This document shows, one piece after another, positions 45,011 to 57,045 of a DNA stretch of 64,000 nt. The notes below the pieces were generated by a model. That model saw only the letters and a list, made by a program, of their open reading frames with translations, was not told where the DNA came from and did no database searches. The position numbers and the translations under genes were made by a program. Position 1 is the first letter of the stretch. Every line of letters begins with the position of its first letter. The stretch comes from Prosopocoilus inquinatus (Eukaryota > Arthropoda > Insecta > Coleoptera > Lucanidae): the NCBI GenBank assembly GCA_036172665.1, contig CM069873.1, positions 44,300,001 through 44,364,000 on the forward strand, read 5' to 3'.

Positions 45011-46476
45011 TTTATCAATTCAAATCTAATGCTGCTGGTTGCAATGGAATTGACATTAATATGATTAGGCTGTGTTTACCATGTATAAATCCATATATAA
45101 CCCATATTTTTAACTCATGTATTGCACTTACTTTTCCTGCAGTCTGGAAATTAGCTCTTGTACGTCCCGTACCCAAAATTAAGCAACCTGCTCAGTACAA
45201 GGACCTACGTCCTATTAGTTTACTTCCAGTGCTGTCCAAACTATTTGAAAAAATTATCAACAAACGATTAACAACATTCCTGAATGAATTTAAAATATTA
45301 CCTCCTAATCAATCAGGTTTTCGACCAGGTTTCAGCTGCACAACAGCATTGATGCATGTTCTTGATGATATTTTAGCCTCGTGTGATCACGCAAAAATCA
45401 CTGCGCTTGTATTACTAGACTACAGTAAAGCTTTCGATACCGTTAACCATTTAACTCTTACTTCATTACTGTCTCATATTGGTCTCAGTCATAATGCAGT
45501 ATCTCTGATAACCACTACCTTCAGGATAGGACACAAATCGTCAAGTTAGGTCTTTCATTTTCTAAACCGCTGCTTGTTTCACAAGGTGTCCCTCAAGGGT
45601 CTATATTGGGTCCTATCTTATTTACAATTTATACCTCGAAGTTTACGGAGCACATCTATCATTGTAACTCACATATGTATACTGATGATTTCCAACTCTA
45701 TCTTAGTTTTATGCTTACTGATTGGCAGCTAGCACAATCAGAAATTAATGCTAACCTAAATAGTTTGAATAATATTTCTCTCAGTCACAGATTGCATATT
45801 AACCCAGACAAATCCGCGGTTCTTATTTTTAGCAAAAAGGCAACCTGTAACTCTCTTCCGAAAGTTTTGAATATTAGTATAAATAATATTAAAATTCCAG
45901 TTGTTGTCAAAGCTAGAAACCTTGGATTAACACTTGATAATTCTTTTAGGTACAGGGAACAGATTACAAAATACGTCAGCAATGCTTATATCAGTTTAAA
46001 AAGTTTGTATCCACATAGATTTTACTTAAGTATAGAGCTGAAAACAATACTATGTGATGCATTCGTCCTATCACAGTTTGCGTATTGCACACCAATTTAT
46101 CATGCCTCCATTGATGGTATAACTTGTAACCGTATTCAAAACTTACAGAATGCTTGCCTTAGGTTCATATATGGCATCAGAAAATTTGAACACATCTCGC
46201 ATAAGCTAATTGATGCTGGTTGGTTGACTAAGTATAATCGCAGATAACTTATTTCTCTCTGTCTTTATCATAAAATTATAACTCTCCAACACCCTCCTTA
46301 TCTGTATAATAAGATTAGGTTCCGTTCGGAGGTACATAACATTACTACAAGATTTAGGGGTCTCATTTCTCCTCCGGCTCATGTTACGACACTCTTCGAA
46401 AGATCTTTTTCCTTTCAGATTTATTGTAAATATAATAAACTTCTCTCTTTGTCTTTGTTTAAAACTAAGTTGCGGT
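45011..46476 (+). pseudogene. LINE ORF2 reverse transcriptase and C-terminus
   Basis: Three frames. PVPKIKQPAQYKDLRPISLL, NQSGFRPGFSCTTAL and LVLLDYSKAFDTVNH (motif A Asp) come first; then, after a shift near 45545, GVPQGSILGPILFTIYTSK and HMYTDDFQLYLSF, where YADD reads YTDD with both Asp kept. INPDKSAVLIFSKK and FVLSQFAYCTPIYHA follow. After TAA at 46245 the frame continues to KTKLR and stops at 46476. Confidence 0.9.
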
Positions 46477-46911
46477 AATCACTACTCTATAAACAGAACG
46501 CCACTTAATAATAATGATAAAAAAAAACAAAACAATTGTTATTCCTCGGAGTGATGTACTTATTATTTCGGTCTCTAATTGTTTGAAGTATCAATACGCC
46601 CAACATCACGGAAGTTTAGTTTTTAAGTGTCATTTTTTTAAGTTAGTCTTTAGGCATACGGTATTTTATCATTTACGTTTGATAATTGAAGGTTTAGATG
46701 GTAGAACAGAAGTAAGACTTTCCTACAACTCTGAGTCTCACCTGTGATTGTACTCTCATTATATAATTTCTTTTTTTTTCACTGCTAATTATTGTACTAA
46801 TTCTGGTATTAAGATTTATTTACTTACTTGCCATTTCTCTTTTTTTTTGTTGTACTTATGCCTTGGGAGTGCAATAAAGACAATTTATTATTATTATTAT
46901 TATTAACAGAT

Positions 46912-47327
46912 AAAATAGCGACATCTTACGATCGCTTTTTGACCTGACATTGCAGTAGAATAGACAAATTGAAGCGGGATTTGCTTCTAATAAGTCCCCC
47001 ATGCAAGGCAACCGTGCTTGCTGTCAAAGCATAATGAAAGTTTTTAGAAAAATTTTGTGCAAATCTTATTAGAAGCAAATCCCGCTTCAATTTGTCTATC
47101 CCACTGCAATGTCAGGTCAAAAAGCGATCGTAAGATGTCGCTATTTTATCTGTTCATCACTCTTACATCGCAATTGCGAATAAATTGGACAAGTCGTTTT
47201 TGTTTGCAGTGGGAATGACGAGCTACGTCTCTGCTGAAGAAGCCCCAAGCAGGGCTGAAACAGCTGTACAGAGGCTGCTCGAGGTTTTAACTGCAATCAA
47301 AAACGATTTGCACAAAATTTTTCTAAA
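46912..47327. mobile_element. 312-bp family, inverted pair inserted in the LINE (TTA)n tail
   Basis: AACAGATAAAATAGCGACAT starts a 160-bp partial unit, which switches at 47065 into an inverted, longer unit ending CAAAATTTTTCTAAAAA. (ATT)n is present on both sides (46886-46911 and 47328-47345), so the element landed inside the LINE poly-TTA tail. Confidence 0.9.
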
Positions 47328-47461
47328 AAATTATTATTATTATTAAAATACAGCGTTATTAAAATTCCTTAATAAAATTGTTAATAAAACTAAAATTTTG
47401 GTTCCATTTCTTATTTTCATATACTTTATAATAAATGCAATCCTCATCATTTCAATCATGT

Positions 47462-48068
47462 AGAGGGTGATTCTAGATAAGTACGTGCGAAAAACTTATA
47501 ACATATTTTCTGAATCATGTCCGTCAAAAAGATTCATCTGAACATAAGTCAATAACTTAAAGTTACAAGTTAGAGCTTTTAATAGTACTAACAATAAACT
47601 AAATTAATAATTTATGTTTTTTTTACCTTGTTGACCTTTGGACTAGTATTAGCTGATATAAATAGATATAAGAGACGGTTAAGTGTACTTCGACTTTTTT
47701 TATTTCATTTCAAAACCATTGTCTCCTTTACTATTTTCTGTTTGAAAGTTTAACTCAGAAATTGATAAAATCGAACAAGCGTCACGTAATTGCACCGTTG
47801 GGGATATCTTTCTTCTTAAAAACATCTATAGCTACCAAGGAATTACCATTCGCAAGGCCATAAACAAAATATAAACAGTGCATATCGTATATCTCAAGAC
47901 GCGTAATTTTAACGTACTCGGTGCTAATTATAATATAAATAATATTAAACACTCTGTAACTTTAAAAGTATGCTGTTTTTGAATTATTCATGTGAACTTT
48001 TTTGATGGGAATTACTTGGAGAATAAACCCTTAAATTTTTTCCCACATATTTAAAATCACCTTGTATA
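47462..48068. mobile_element. Short foldback element, about 110-bp TIRs
   Basis: AGGGTGATTCTAGATAAGTACGTG at the left corresponds to the inverse of CACATATTTAAAATCACCTTG at the right. The match continues through AAAGTTACA words. No gene; 48069-48914 is AT-rich without features. Confidence 0.55.
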
Positions 48069-48914
48069 TACTGTAGCTGTAAAAAGATTTGCAAAGTGGT
48101 CGTGCAATAAAGTCATGCCTATTTGGAGAGGAGAGAAATTACTTGATTTTTTTATTAGTCATATTTCCAATTCAGTTCAGCGATAATGTTTCTTGAATTT
48201 TAAGAAAGATTTGCATTGATCTTTTGAAGTTTTCTGAATATTTAGTGTCCAGAATATATAATTTCAAATTAAATAAATATGGTAAATTTACTTAACCTGA
48301 CGAAGATACGAAACGTTGACATTTAATTCATTTAATGTCCGTCAGAGGGCCCGGGGAAATATTTACTTAGGCCCTAAATTGAAGGGGAATGTTGTGATGA
48401 TGATGCCTGTCATTCCCCCGCCCCTCCCCTTTCCTCTCGACGCTTCTAGTGTCTGTGCATAATTAATTACTTACCGCACAATAATTCAGCCGACTATAAA
48501 ATATTTCCATTGTAATGTAATATTAATGGAAAGTCTTGAAGCTTTTAATTTCAATAATAACCCTGTATAAAAAAATGTTTCATGGTCACTTAGCGTTCTA
48601 TTCTATCTTCAACTCTAATCTGATCTCAACTACTGTTTTAATATTAAAACATTAGTTAATCAGTTTTCTACTGATTAAATTAGATAACTTATAAGACAGA
48701 TATACATATTTTCCAATAAACTACTTTGAAAATTGAAAAAAAATATATGAAAATTTCAATTAAAACTCGTTTCTTAAAGTGCGGTCTATAGATTATATTG
48801 TGAAATTAATTCTAAATTAATGTAATAAATTGATGGTGCAACTTTACTCTTGAAATATACTGCACAGTCCTGCATCCGCCTATACTTAAGTGAACAGAAT
48901 TGGAATGGTAGCAA

Positions 48915-49110
48915 TAAAAGGCAGATATTGCAGTAGGATAGACAAATTGAGGCGGATTTGCTACCTAATAAGTCTCCCATGCAAGGCGGCCTTGCTTGCT
49001 GTCAAAGCATAATGAAAGTTTTAAAAAAATTTGTTGCAAATCGTTTTTGATTGCAGTGAAAACCTTGAGCAGTCTCTGTACAGCTGTTTCAGTCCTGTTT
49101 GGCAGCTGAC
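48915..49110. repeat. 312-bp family fragment
   Basis: TTGCAGTAGGATAGACAAATTG to CAGCTGTTTCAGTCCTGTTTGGCAG, diverged from the array copy. 49111-50345 has no element or gene I can support. Confidence 0.9.
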
Positions 49111-50530
49111 GACAATTTTTTTTAATAAAAGTTTAATGATAAAAAACGAAGCATGTGCACTTAGGCACATTACTTTGTTTAATTTGTTCTGAAGTTTATT
49201 TTTTGACTTCGACAAAGCGAAAATGTATTGGAAGTACTTTATTTTCATTTATTTTAATTAGATCTCATATAAATCATAATCTTTATTATAACATTATGAA
49301 CTTTCCTTTTTTTATTTATTTTTTGGTCATTTTAAACAACAAAATATGTTGTGTTGTTCTCTGAAATAAATAATTTTAAATAATTATAAATACCTACTCA
49401 AAAATACAAATTTAAAAATTTCATGATACCAAAACAAAAATAAATAATTAAAGTTTTTTAAGATATCATCGCGGTCACAGCATACAAGGACAAGCAAATA
49501 TTAATGACTGCTACACACATTTTTAATTAATTCTGATCTTCATTTACAGTGCAACACCGCTTTTATAGGAAAATAAAATATATAATTCAAAATTTGTTGC
49601 CAAGAAATTAATTAAATAAATATTAATTGATTGAATTAAAGTTGTTAATATTAAAAAAAGATCGTGCAACGTGTTATTTTTGGATGCGTTCTGTGTTCTA
49701 CTTATAATACGCTTTCTACATACTACTGTTCGTCTAAAATTTTATTTCCAATTTTCTTAACATTCGTCTTCACCTTGTCCAGTATACATCCAATAAAACA
49801 ATACATGATAAAACAGAAACGTAACTACCTACTATCTAAAATTATAATTTGGATTTTACTGATAATAATAATTCTTAACAACGTACAAAATAGAGAACTT
49901 CTTATTGACCGTTTTACGAGCGCATATTATTCGATAGTCCTTCAACTATAATTACATCAGTAACAAATGGTTACATTGAATAATAAATGATTGTAATTCG
50001 AGGATTAGGTTCATATTAATTGAATGCATCAACAAACGGAGTCGTAGAGTTAAATGTTAAATTGCAAACGTTAAATCTAAATATATTCAGGCAGACTTAT
50101 GCATATTTGTGTTACACACATTCAACCACCAATTTTTATAGCAAATTTTAATTGAGCGCCCTCTACAAAAAAAAGTAAATAATTAACCTATCGGGACAAT
50201 TGTCAATCGATAACGCTTTAACAACCTGTATATTTTAATGTAATATACTGGCTGTTCAATTTTTTTGTGTTATAATTTTTTTTTTTAATTAACAAGTAAT
50301 TTTCTTTATAAGTTTTAATATAGTTTATTTAAAAGTACAAGATGTAATATACTGGGCATCTCATAACGTACGGAGGAGCTTAAAAGGGTTGCTAGAGAAG
50401 ATCATATTAAAACTTTTTTCTTAATAAACTTTTGGTAAAAAAAAACAATAACTAAAAAGTAACAAGAGTTTAAAGTGAAATTAATTAACAAGCAAAAGTT
50501 ACTATCTGTAGTAATATTTTACGTTTTAAA

Positions 50531-51548
50531 TTGAAATTTGGGGTAATTGAACACTGCTTTACAATAAGAAGCCTCTACGGGGAGGACATCCAGAAGAAGA
50601 CTAGACAGCTGGGACAGCTTCGACAAAAATTGGTATGTTTAACTTGTTCTTTAACATTTCTTATTCCTTGTCGTGACAATCATGTTATACCTACTTTCCT
50701 AACTGTTAAACACCACATCAAAACCTTCAGTTCCAACAAAATCCTTCGACGCACCAGTTTTGCCTCAGTTCGAGAACGCATCCGGTTTACCAACTTTCCA
50801 AACTTTCTTATAAAATTTTTCATCTTCATCTAAAACTCGCCAATACCCTTACACCAACGGACTGGCAACTTATAGACAGACTTATCCACGAACAAGCCAC
50901 TCGCACTCGTGAACACATTACTAATACCCACATCCGTAAATTCAACCAGTTGGTTTCCAAACAACTACCCAATCGTCATCAAAAACTTTCTCCTTTAACA
51001 CGTACAGTGATAAACAAATCTATCTATCCCATAACCGAAAACGAAATTTCCGTTCTCTCCAAAGGCCCAAATTTTGCCATCACCCCAAAGACAATACCCA
51101 TTGATGACATTACAACTAGTGTTGAATCCACTCTTATCAAATTTCCTTTCCACATTGCAGACCCTATTCGCTACGAAACATCCAAAATTCTAAAAACATC
51201 CAAACCTCCTAAACCAAACTGCACAAAACCCGAATTTCAAGCCCTCAAAACACTTAAAACTAACCCAGTCATAGTCATACTCCCTGAAGACAAAGGAAAC
51301 GCCACTGCAGTTTTAGACCGTGTAGAATACGACCAAAAAATCAATATCCTATTGGACGACCCAGGCTACCAACCTTTACAACCCAATCCTACCTCCCGTA
51401 TAGAACGCACCGTACCGGCCCTAATTAAATCTTCCTCTATCCCTTCAGACACGCAACAAACATTGATTCCACGTGATTCTAGAATTCCAAGACTTTACGG
51501 ACTATCTGAACGCACTTCCCACCCATCCTCAAAAGCAATCGGTCATTA
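50531..51548 (+). pseudogene. Penelope-like RT, N-terminal part
   Basis: 50531-50833 gives DIQKKTRQLGQLRQKLVCL and RRTSFASVRERIR; after a frame change, 50950-51548 gives LSKGPNFAITPKTIPIDDI, IVILPEDKGNATAVLDR and RIPRLYGL. These match the N-terminal domain and first RT motif of Penelope-like elements. The catalytic palm is missing: the reading goes from PRLYGL within 150 bp to the segment before the nuclease. Confidence 0.85.
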
Positions 51549-51639
51549 ACTCACTAGTTAATCGTGCCTAATCCATTGTCATCTCACTCCAATTCCACCG
51601 CGCCCTGAAACTGATACACCGCCAGTCGCTACGGTTTAT

Positions 51640-52342
51640 CTACCTTATATCCACACCATAACGGACGATACAGGCAAAATCCTCAGACGACAAAACATCA
51701 AATCCATTTACTTATCTGAAACAAAACTTTCAAGCTACCTTCCCTCCACAAAAGACCATATCTCTTACAATCCGAAGGAGTGTGTCGAATTTCGTGTTGC
51801 CGTGGACGTGTATACATCGGTGAAACGAAACGATCGGTCGGCACTCGTGTTTCTGAACATGAACGCTGTACCAGACTACTACAAGCGACCTAGCTGAACA
51901 CAAACTAAAAACCGGCCACCAAATCCAATTTTCCCACACAAAACTCCTAGCCCGCTAATATCATTGCTTTAACCGTAAGATCCGTGAATCTATAGAAATT
52001 TTCAAACACCCCAATAACCTGAACCACGATAATGGCTGCTACTTTCACAATACATGAAAACATCTCATTAACGACCCGTCACGTACCAACAAACCAATCC
52101 CCGCCCACCGTTCCATCCCGCTGCCCCCGCCGACCACTATAAATACCACGACGATGGATATGCCAACTCAGTCTCAACGACTTACAAGAAGCAGCAGCAA
52201 GACCACCACAGCAGCAGCAGCGCTGAGGAAGTTCTTCTGCAATGGAGAACGAAACGTCGGCAGTAGAAGAAATCCGAGGAGAGACGCGGTTCCAACCAGG
52301 AATTCAACAATAAACAACTATTTTAAAAAATGCAGTAACTTA
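51640..52342 (+). pseudogene. Penelope-like GIY-YIG endonuclease and C-terminal tail
   Basis: YLPYIHTITD and KSIYLSETKLSSYLPSTKD end the RT region. Then CCRGRVYIGETKRSVGTRVSEHE is the YIG half of a GIY-YIG nuclease with its Arg, and later IRESIEIFKHPNNLNHDNG contains the catalytic Glu. The GIY half is altered, with frameshifts near 51790 and 51880 and a TAG in the middle. A basic, Ser/Thr-rich tail (52154-52342, ending FKKCSNL) completes the protein. Confidence 0.87.
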
Positions 52343-52700
52343 TAAGTACGGCTACTTCATTTTTTCTTTTAATATCCAAAAACGGATTTTCATAATGTTG
52401 TGCACCGCCTACTAATTAAAACAAAACTAGTAAGTAGATTAACATAGCAATTTTATGAATGCTTGTTTTAATAAATTTAGAGCTTATTTAACAATAAAAT
52501 TGCAATTTGTGAAGTAATTTTGATTAATTAAGAAGCTCTAGGTGTAAATTGAAGAAGAAATTAAGAAAGTAAATCTTATGTAATTTTCTTATTATTGAGT
52601 GTTGCTCAAAAGCGAATTAAGGAAAAAGCTTTATTTTGATCTCTTACAGCTGTTCTGTCAATCTCCTTCGTACGTTATGGTTATGAGACACACACTATAT

Positions 52701-53682
52701 ATGAATATAAGTTTAATATTCAAACTCATACGCTCCCATTTAAATAACAAATAAGTAAAATGAACTTTATTAGATGCAGCTGTGGAATGCGAATTTCCAC
52801 CAATATTGTTGTCAGTGGCGTTCCATATTTTGGCATCAACTTTCAACTACTTCAAGCATTGCGTAACTATTGCAACTACTCGGTATATTAATGTTGTATA
52901 ATTTTTTTGGTATTTTATTATTTTTTGATAAAATGTGTTGTAGTAAAATGGTCAATATGAAGTACCTTCCTGCGCCAAAATTTGATTCATTGCTAAAATC
53001 TTAAAATGGAAGGGGGGATTTACATAGTCCTGATACATTTCTATAATTAAAACATTCCAGATGTCCGGTGCGCTGGCAAACTTAATCTCACCTGCATGTT
53101 TTTTTTCTTGGTGAGAATTCATTTATCAAGTGGAAGCGCTCAAAATGTTGCCTTCGACGGTCTACTTGGGAGGCAGGTTCATGTGTTCCGGCATAGACTG
53201 CTGTAGTGGGAAAATGGCACAGGTACTAATTTATCAGTTTTGCGACATTGATGACAATAATTTTTAGAATGTGAGAGCGTCGCCTGATTTAAAGGGAAGT
53301 TGCGTAAATCGTCTATTGTTTTTCGGGCAAATCACCGTAGTAGGGTCCCCTCTTCTATTTTTGTCCTAGGCGATACTCTCAACTTATTTTGTTTTTTAAT
53401 ACCAAAAAGAAGAAAAAAAAACAAACTCAACTTCCTGCAAAATGTATACTTTTTAAAATATGAACCAAATCAACAAAGCCCGGTAAAATATAATATTAGT
53501 TTCGATTATTTTATTTTTAATTATTTCTTATTCTTTGTTAGGCTCTAAAATTTCCGTATATCTTTTTTAATTCTATTAATTTCAAATTTTCAATCATAAT
53601 TCACACCAATTAAAAATATAGAGAAAAGCAGTTACTTTTTAAAACTAGCGCCACTATTTTATAAATGATTTAGTACAAAATC
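52701..53682 (+). other. PKC intron, no feature seen
   Basis: No terminal repeats or coding frame above chance. Frame 53300-53548 is low-complexity and shows no domain. Confidence 0.4.
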
Positions 53683-54686
53683 TTAGTGTTCACGGAAAAT
53701 GGTTACGATAGCTAACTTTTTTTTATCAAATGAAATACTTTTCTAAAAGATTTCTTTCCTAAGTCTACTATCTTATAAATTACTTGATAAATAATGGTAT
53801 TAGACATTTTAACATATCATTAAGGATAGAATTGGAATAAGTACACGCCATCGTTTCAGTAGCGCCGTAAAAATGCATCGAACAGGCACACAGTGTAATG
53901 GGACAGTGAAATTAATTAACGGTGTTCTTACTATATGATGCAATATGGCAATATATTCCGGAAGTCGAGGTACCACTGGTCAACTAATTGCTCTGAAAAT
54001 CTTTACACATTGAAACAAGAAGAGTTGACTGTATTTTTTTTATTGCGGCAATATTGCTCTGTTTTTTGTTATACTGACTTAAGTAATACCGTTGCGGCGT
54101 TAATTATATCCGCAACCCTCGCGTTTGTTTACACGCTACGGTCTAATATCTTATATTGCCCGTTTCATTAGAATTTGAACCGCGCAAAATATTCTTCCCC
54201 GACCCATACATATCACGCTTTCAATATTTGACACATCACGCTTTCAATATTTGACACAAAGGTTTTTAGCATGAACTAAATTTAAAGAATTTTTTAATTA
54301 AGATAGTTCACACAGGTCTGACAGTTTGAACACACTCCTGTTTCAACGCGCACCACATTGTGTTCGTGAATAAAAATACTATGGCAACGATCCACTTCTT
54401 CCCGCGAATATCAAGACTAAATTATTTCTGTTTTGAGAGATTATATTTTGAAGACGTACTTAATATGACAGCCTGAACGCGAAACAATGATAAAAAGCCT
54501 AACATTCCATTTAAAAAAATTGAAAACAAATGAAAATTTTGAAAACCTGATTGTCAATTGTTTTTTTTCGAAAGTACCATAAAGTCGAGAATGAAAGTCC
54601 TGAAACTTTTCTAATTTAATTTACTTCATAAAAATGCAAATAAGAAAGTTAGCTATTGTAGCGGCTTCCCATGAACACCCTGGATA
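53683..54686. mobile_element. TIR element, about 1 kb
   Basis: GTGTTCACGGAAAATGGTTACGATAGCTAACTTTTTT at the left is inverted near 54640-54684 (AAGTTAGCTATTGTAGCGGCTTCCCATGAACAC). Related to the CTACAACAGCTAACTTTTTT word at 16381. A direct repeat CACGCTTTCAATATTTGACA occurs at 54207 and 54228. No transposase. Confidence 0.6.
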
Positions 54687-54775
54687 TATTTTTTTAATTT
54701 TACCTTTTATCGGTAATTTACCGATTTCTTGGTTACCATAAACAACAAAATTGACTTATAAAATGTGATTTACTA

Positions 54776-54902
54776 ATAGCGTTTTTCGCTGGATGCACTA
54801 GTGCGCACTGAGTGTATTTCCATCTCGGTTCAGCTTTATGTAATAAAACGAGATGGAGACACACTCACTGCAGACCGGTACAGCCACCGGAAAACGCTAT
54901 AA
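54776..54902. mobile_element. Palindromic MITE
   Basis: AATAGCGTTTTTCGCTGGATGCAC..TGAGTGTATTTCCATCTCG pairs with CGAGATGGAGACACACTCACTGCA..CCGGAAAACGCTAT. No gene. 54903-55559 shows nothing more. Confidence 0.75.
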
Positions 54903-55562
54903 GAAGGTGCAAATAAAAAGTATTGCATGTGATTATGTAGAAACGGGTTGACATTTAGATTTGAGGTTTGGTGATGTTAAATTATACATACTGCCGCCAC
55001 CAAAAAAAAAGTAGACCCTTTTTCTGACGTATCATTATTTCCTTTTGAAAAACATTGGCTCATATTAAACATACAACTAGGCAAAAATGGAAAATGAATT
55101 TACCTTTAAAAATGCAAAACAACAGCAACAGTTTTAGTATCATTACTCATCTCAACTACCCTAACCTCAGTTTATTTGTAAAAGGAATGCAACTATTAAG
55201 CATTCTTTTGTCTCGTCAGAGCAAGCCGTGTTATCGTTTCCTTAGGTTTCTTACATGAGTTTTAATAGATGCCAGAAACTGACATGAAAAATATAACAAT
55301 TTCACACTAGTATCATGATTACATTGCCAAATACGAAGAAGCACCCATTTGCGACCGACTCTGGTATAAATATGACATCATTTTATTGTGATACCAACAA
55401 AAATGTCGTCCTAACTAATAGATAATGCTTAATATACCCATATTTTGATAAGAGTTTCATTGGTTCTGTGCGATTGGTGTTCGTCAGAGACAGCCATGTT
55501 GATTTTTTTCAAATGGCAACCTAGGTTTAGTTTGTTTTATCATTTGGGAGGTAGTTGATTTA

Positions 55563-55690
55563 GGCCCGATTTCACTATCACAGTTTAACTTTAAACTTCG
55601 TTTTATTCCCATGGTAACAATTGCAAGAATAATTGTTTTCATATAAATAAAACGGAGCTTAAAGATAAACTGTGATGGTAAAACCGGACC
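55563..55690. mobile_element. 128-bp palindromic MITE, TTA target duplication
   Basis: GGCCCGATTTCACTATCACAG and inverse CTGTGATGGTAAAACCGGACC; TTA at 55560-55562 and 55691-55693. Closely related to 11659-11786, including CATGGTAACAATTGCAAG. Confidence 0.88.
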
Positions 55691-55705
55691 TTAGAAATAT
55701 AATAC

Positions 55706-55973
55706 TGTTACGAATTTGGGGGTTCACAAATTATAGTCATTAAATTTCAGAACACTTTAATTAAAAGCTGTCGATTTACACAATTAACAACACAGTAGTA
55801 ATGAGCTTGTCTATCAAATAATACTTTTACAAAATGTACTTTCTATTTATTCGAGCAGAGCCCTCTGTGCTAGAAATTTCTAGAATGACCGCGTAGCTTC
55901 AGTCATGTTCTGTGACGCAAGGTGGCGTGTCTGATGCTAAAAATAGATCTGTTTGCGCGTCACGGCTGTAACA
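55706..55973 (-). repeat. Solo LTR related to gypsy relic A
   Basis: Begins TGTTACGAATTTGGGGGTTC and ends CACGGCTGTAACA, 268 bp. The first 150 bp follow the relic A LTR; the end (CGCGTAGCTTCAGTCATG..) differs. No clear target duplication. Confidence 0.75.
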
Positions 55974-56840
55974 ATAGGGTATAACATAAGTGTGCTTATT
56001 CTAAAATAGCGAAGAAAATTTAAAAAAATCAAATTAACTTTGTAGAGGGAATATTTTTGGGCCAAGGTTTGTAAACAAATACAACTTATTCAAAGTTTAA
56101 TGCAAAAGCAAAGTTTAATTCTATGTTATCTATTTATTGTTATCAATTTTAGCAATTTCTAATATTCTTTATCGCTTTTCCAATTCGAGCTGCTAGCAAA
56201 TACTGTAATACGTTATTATCATAAGCTTGTTTTTCTCATGTTGTGTCACATGTAAAATACAGTTTGGTTTTTGTAGAAACAAGTGTGTTCATAGTGTCTG
56301 TCAATTACCTGCCAATTAACACTTACTAAACTAAAAACCAAGGTTGTCATTAAAATCAAAATCAAGATGGCTTTCCCTGACAAACACCAGTCGCAACCAG
56401 TCGCACGAAACAAATAAAACTCGTATCAAAATATAGGTATTTATGTATAATTTAGCCCCACCAAACATCAAATCAAAATGTCAAACCGTTTCTACATAAT
56501 TCCATTTAGTGCAATTTTTTTTACGCACCCTGTCTACTTTTACCCACGTTTCAGATTTTATAGATAGATTGTTCAGTAGTGCAGTAAAGAGGAAAATATA
56601 ATTTTTAAAATTAACGTATTTAATTTCACAAAAATTCGCTCAAACTCAAATGAAAAAAATTTCCTCGTCATATAGAAATGACACCAAGAAATCCCTAAAA
56701 AAAAATAAAAAAAATCCCTAGGGTTGACAACACTGTCCGTCAAATAATAACCTATTGGTTCCGATCGCAAATCCTTCAAATTTTATTTGTTAATTTTGTT
56801 CATTAAAGAATGATTTTAACAAATTCTAGATACTATTTCA
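55974..56840 (+). other. PKC intron, no feature seen
   Basis: AT-rich sequence without recognised repeats or coding capacity. Confidence 0.4.
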
Positions 56841-56885
56841 TTTGGAACTCCTTCTTTTTTATCTGTTTGTTTTTTTTTTATTCAG

Positions 56886-57045
56886 TTTTGTTGTATTCTT
56901 CATTAAAAGAAGACTCTTGAATAAAGAGGCTGTGCGCTCCAAAATTACTTCCCTTACCTACAAGGCCTGCAAGAAGGCCGTTGCTAAGAAGCAGACTTCA
57001 GTTTTGGATTCTCTGAGACGCCACTTGAAAACCCCTGAATATTAA
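56886..57045 (+). other. Exon-like coding segment of unknown identity
   Basis: A long pyrimidine tract with TTATTCAG (ending 56885) is followed by an open frame to TAA at 57043-57045. The last 45 codons (RRLLNKEAVRSKITSLTYKA, then CKKAVAKKQTSVLDSLRRHL, ending KTPEY) are strongly basic. They use AAG, GCC and CTG-rich codons unlike the AT-rich surroundings. It looks like a real protein end, either a terminal exon of an unrecognised gene nested in the PKC intron or a retrocopy fragment. I do not recognise the family. No polyA tract follows directly. Confidence 0.4.

Larger units (their letters stand above)
41521..46911 (+). mobile_element. Jockey/CR1-type LINE, near full length, dead
   Basis: ORF1 (41562-42115) and ORF2 (42431-46476, endonuclease then RT) lie on +, followed by a 3' UTR with AATAAAGACAATTT and a (TTA)n tail ending about 46911. 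Two DNA elements sit in the endonuclease region. ORF2 is broken into several frames, and a piece before the endonuclease SDH motif is deleted. The clade within Jockey/CR1/L2 is not decided. Confidence 0.88.
50346..52700 (+). mobile_element. Penelope-like element within inverted terminal repeats
   Basis: Left end ATACTGGGCATCTCATAACGTACGGAGGAG and, inverted, right end TAGTGTGTGTCTCATAACCATAACGTACGAAGGAG. Similarity of the two ends runs on for about 130 bp (AAAGCTTTTTCCTTAAT-like). The body carries Penelope-like coding DNA at 50531-52342. A copy lacking this body is at 33083-33648. Confidence 0.85.

Noticed and set aside
48296..48325. CTGACGAAGATACGAAACG as a ribozyme core
   Set aside because: No closing stems of adequate length around it; too short to support.
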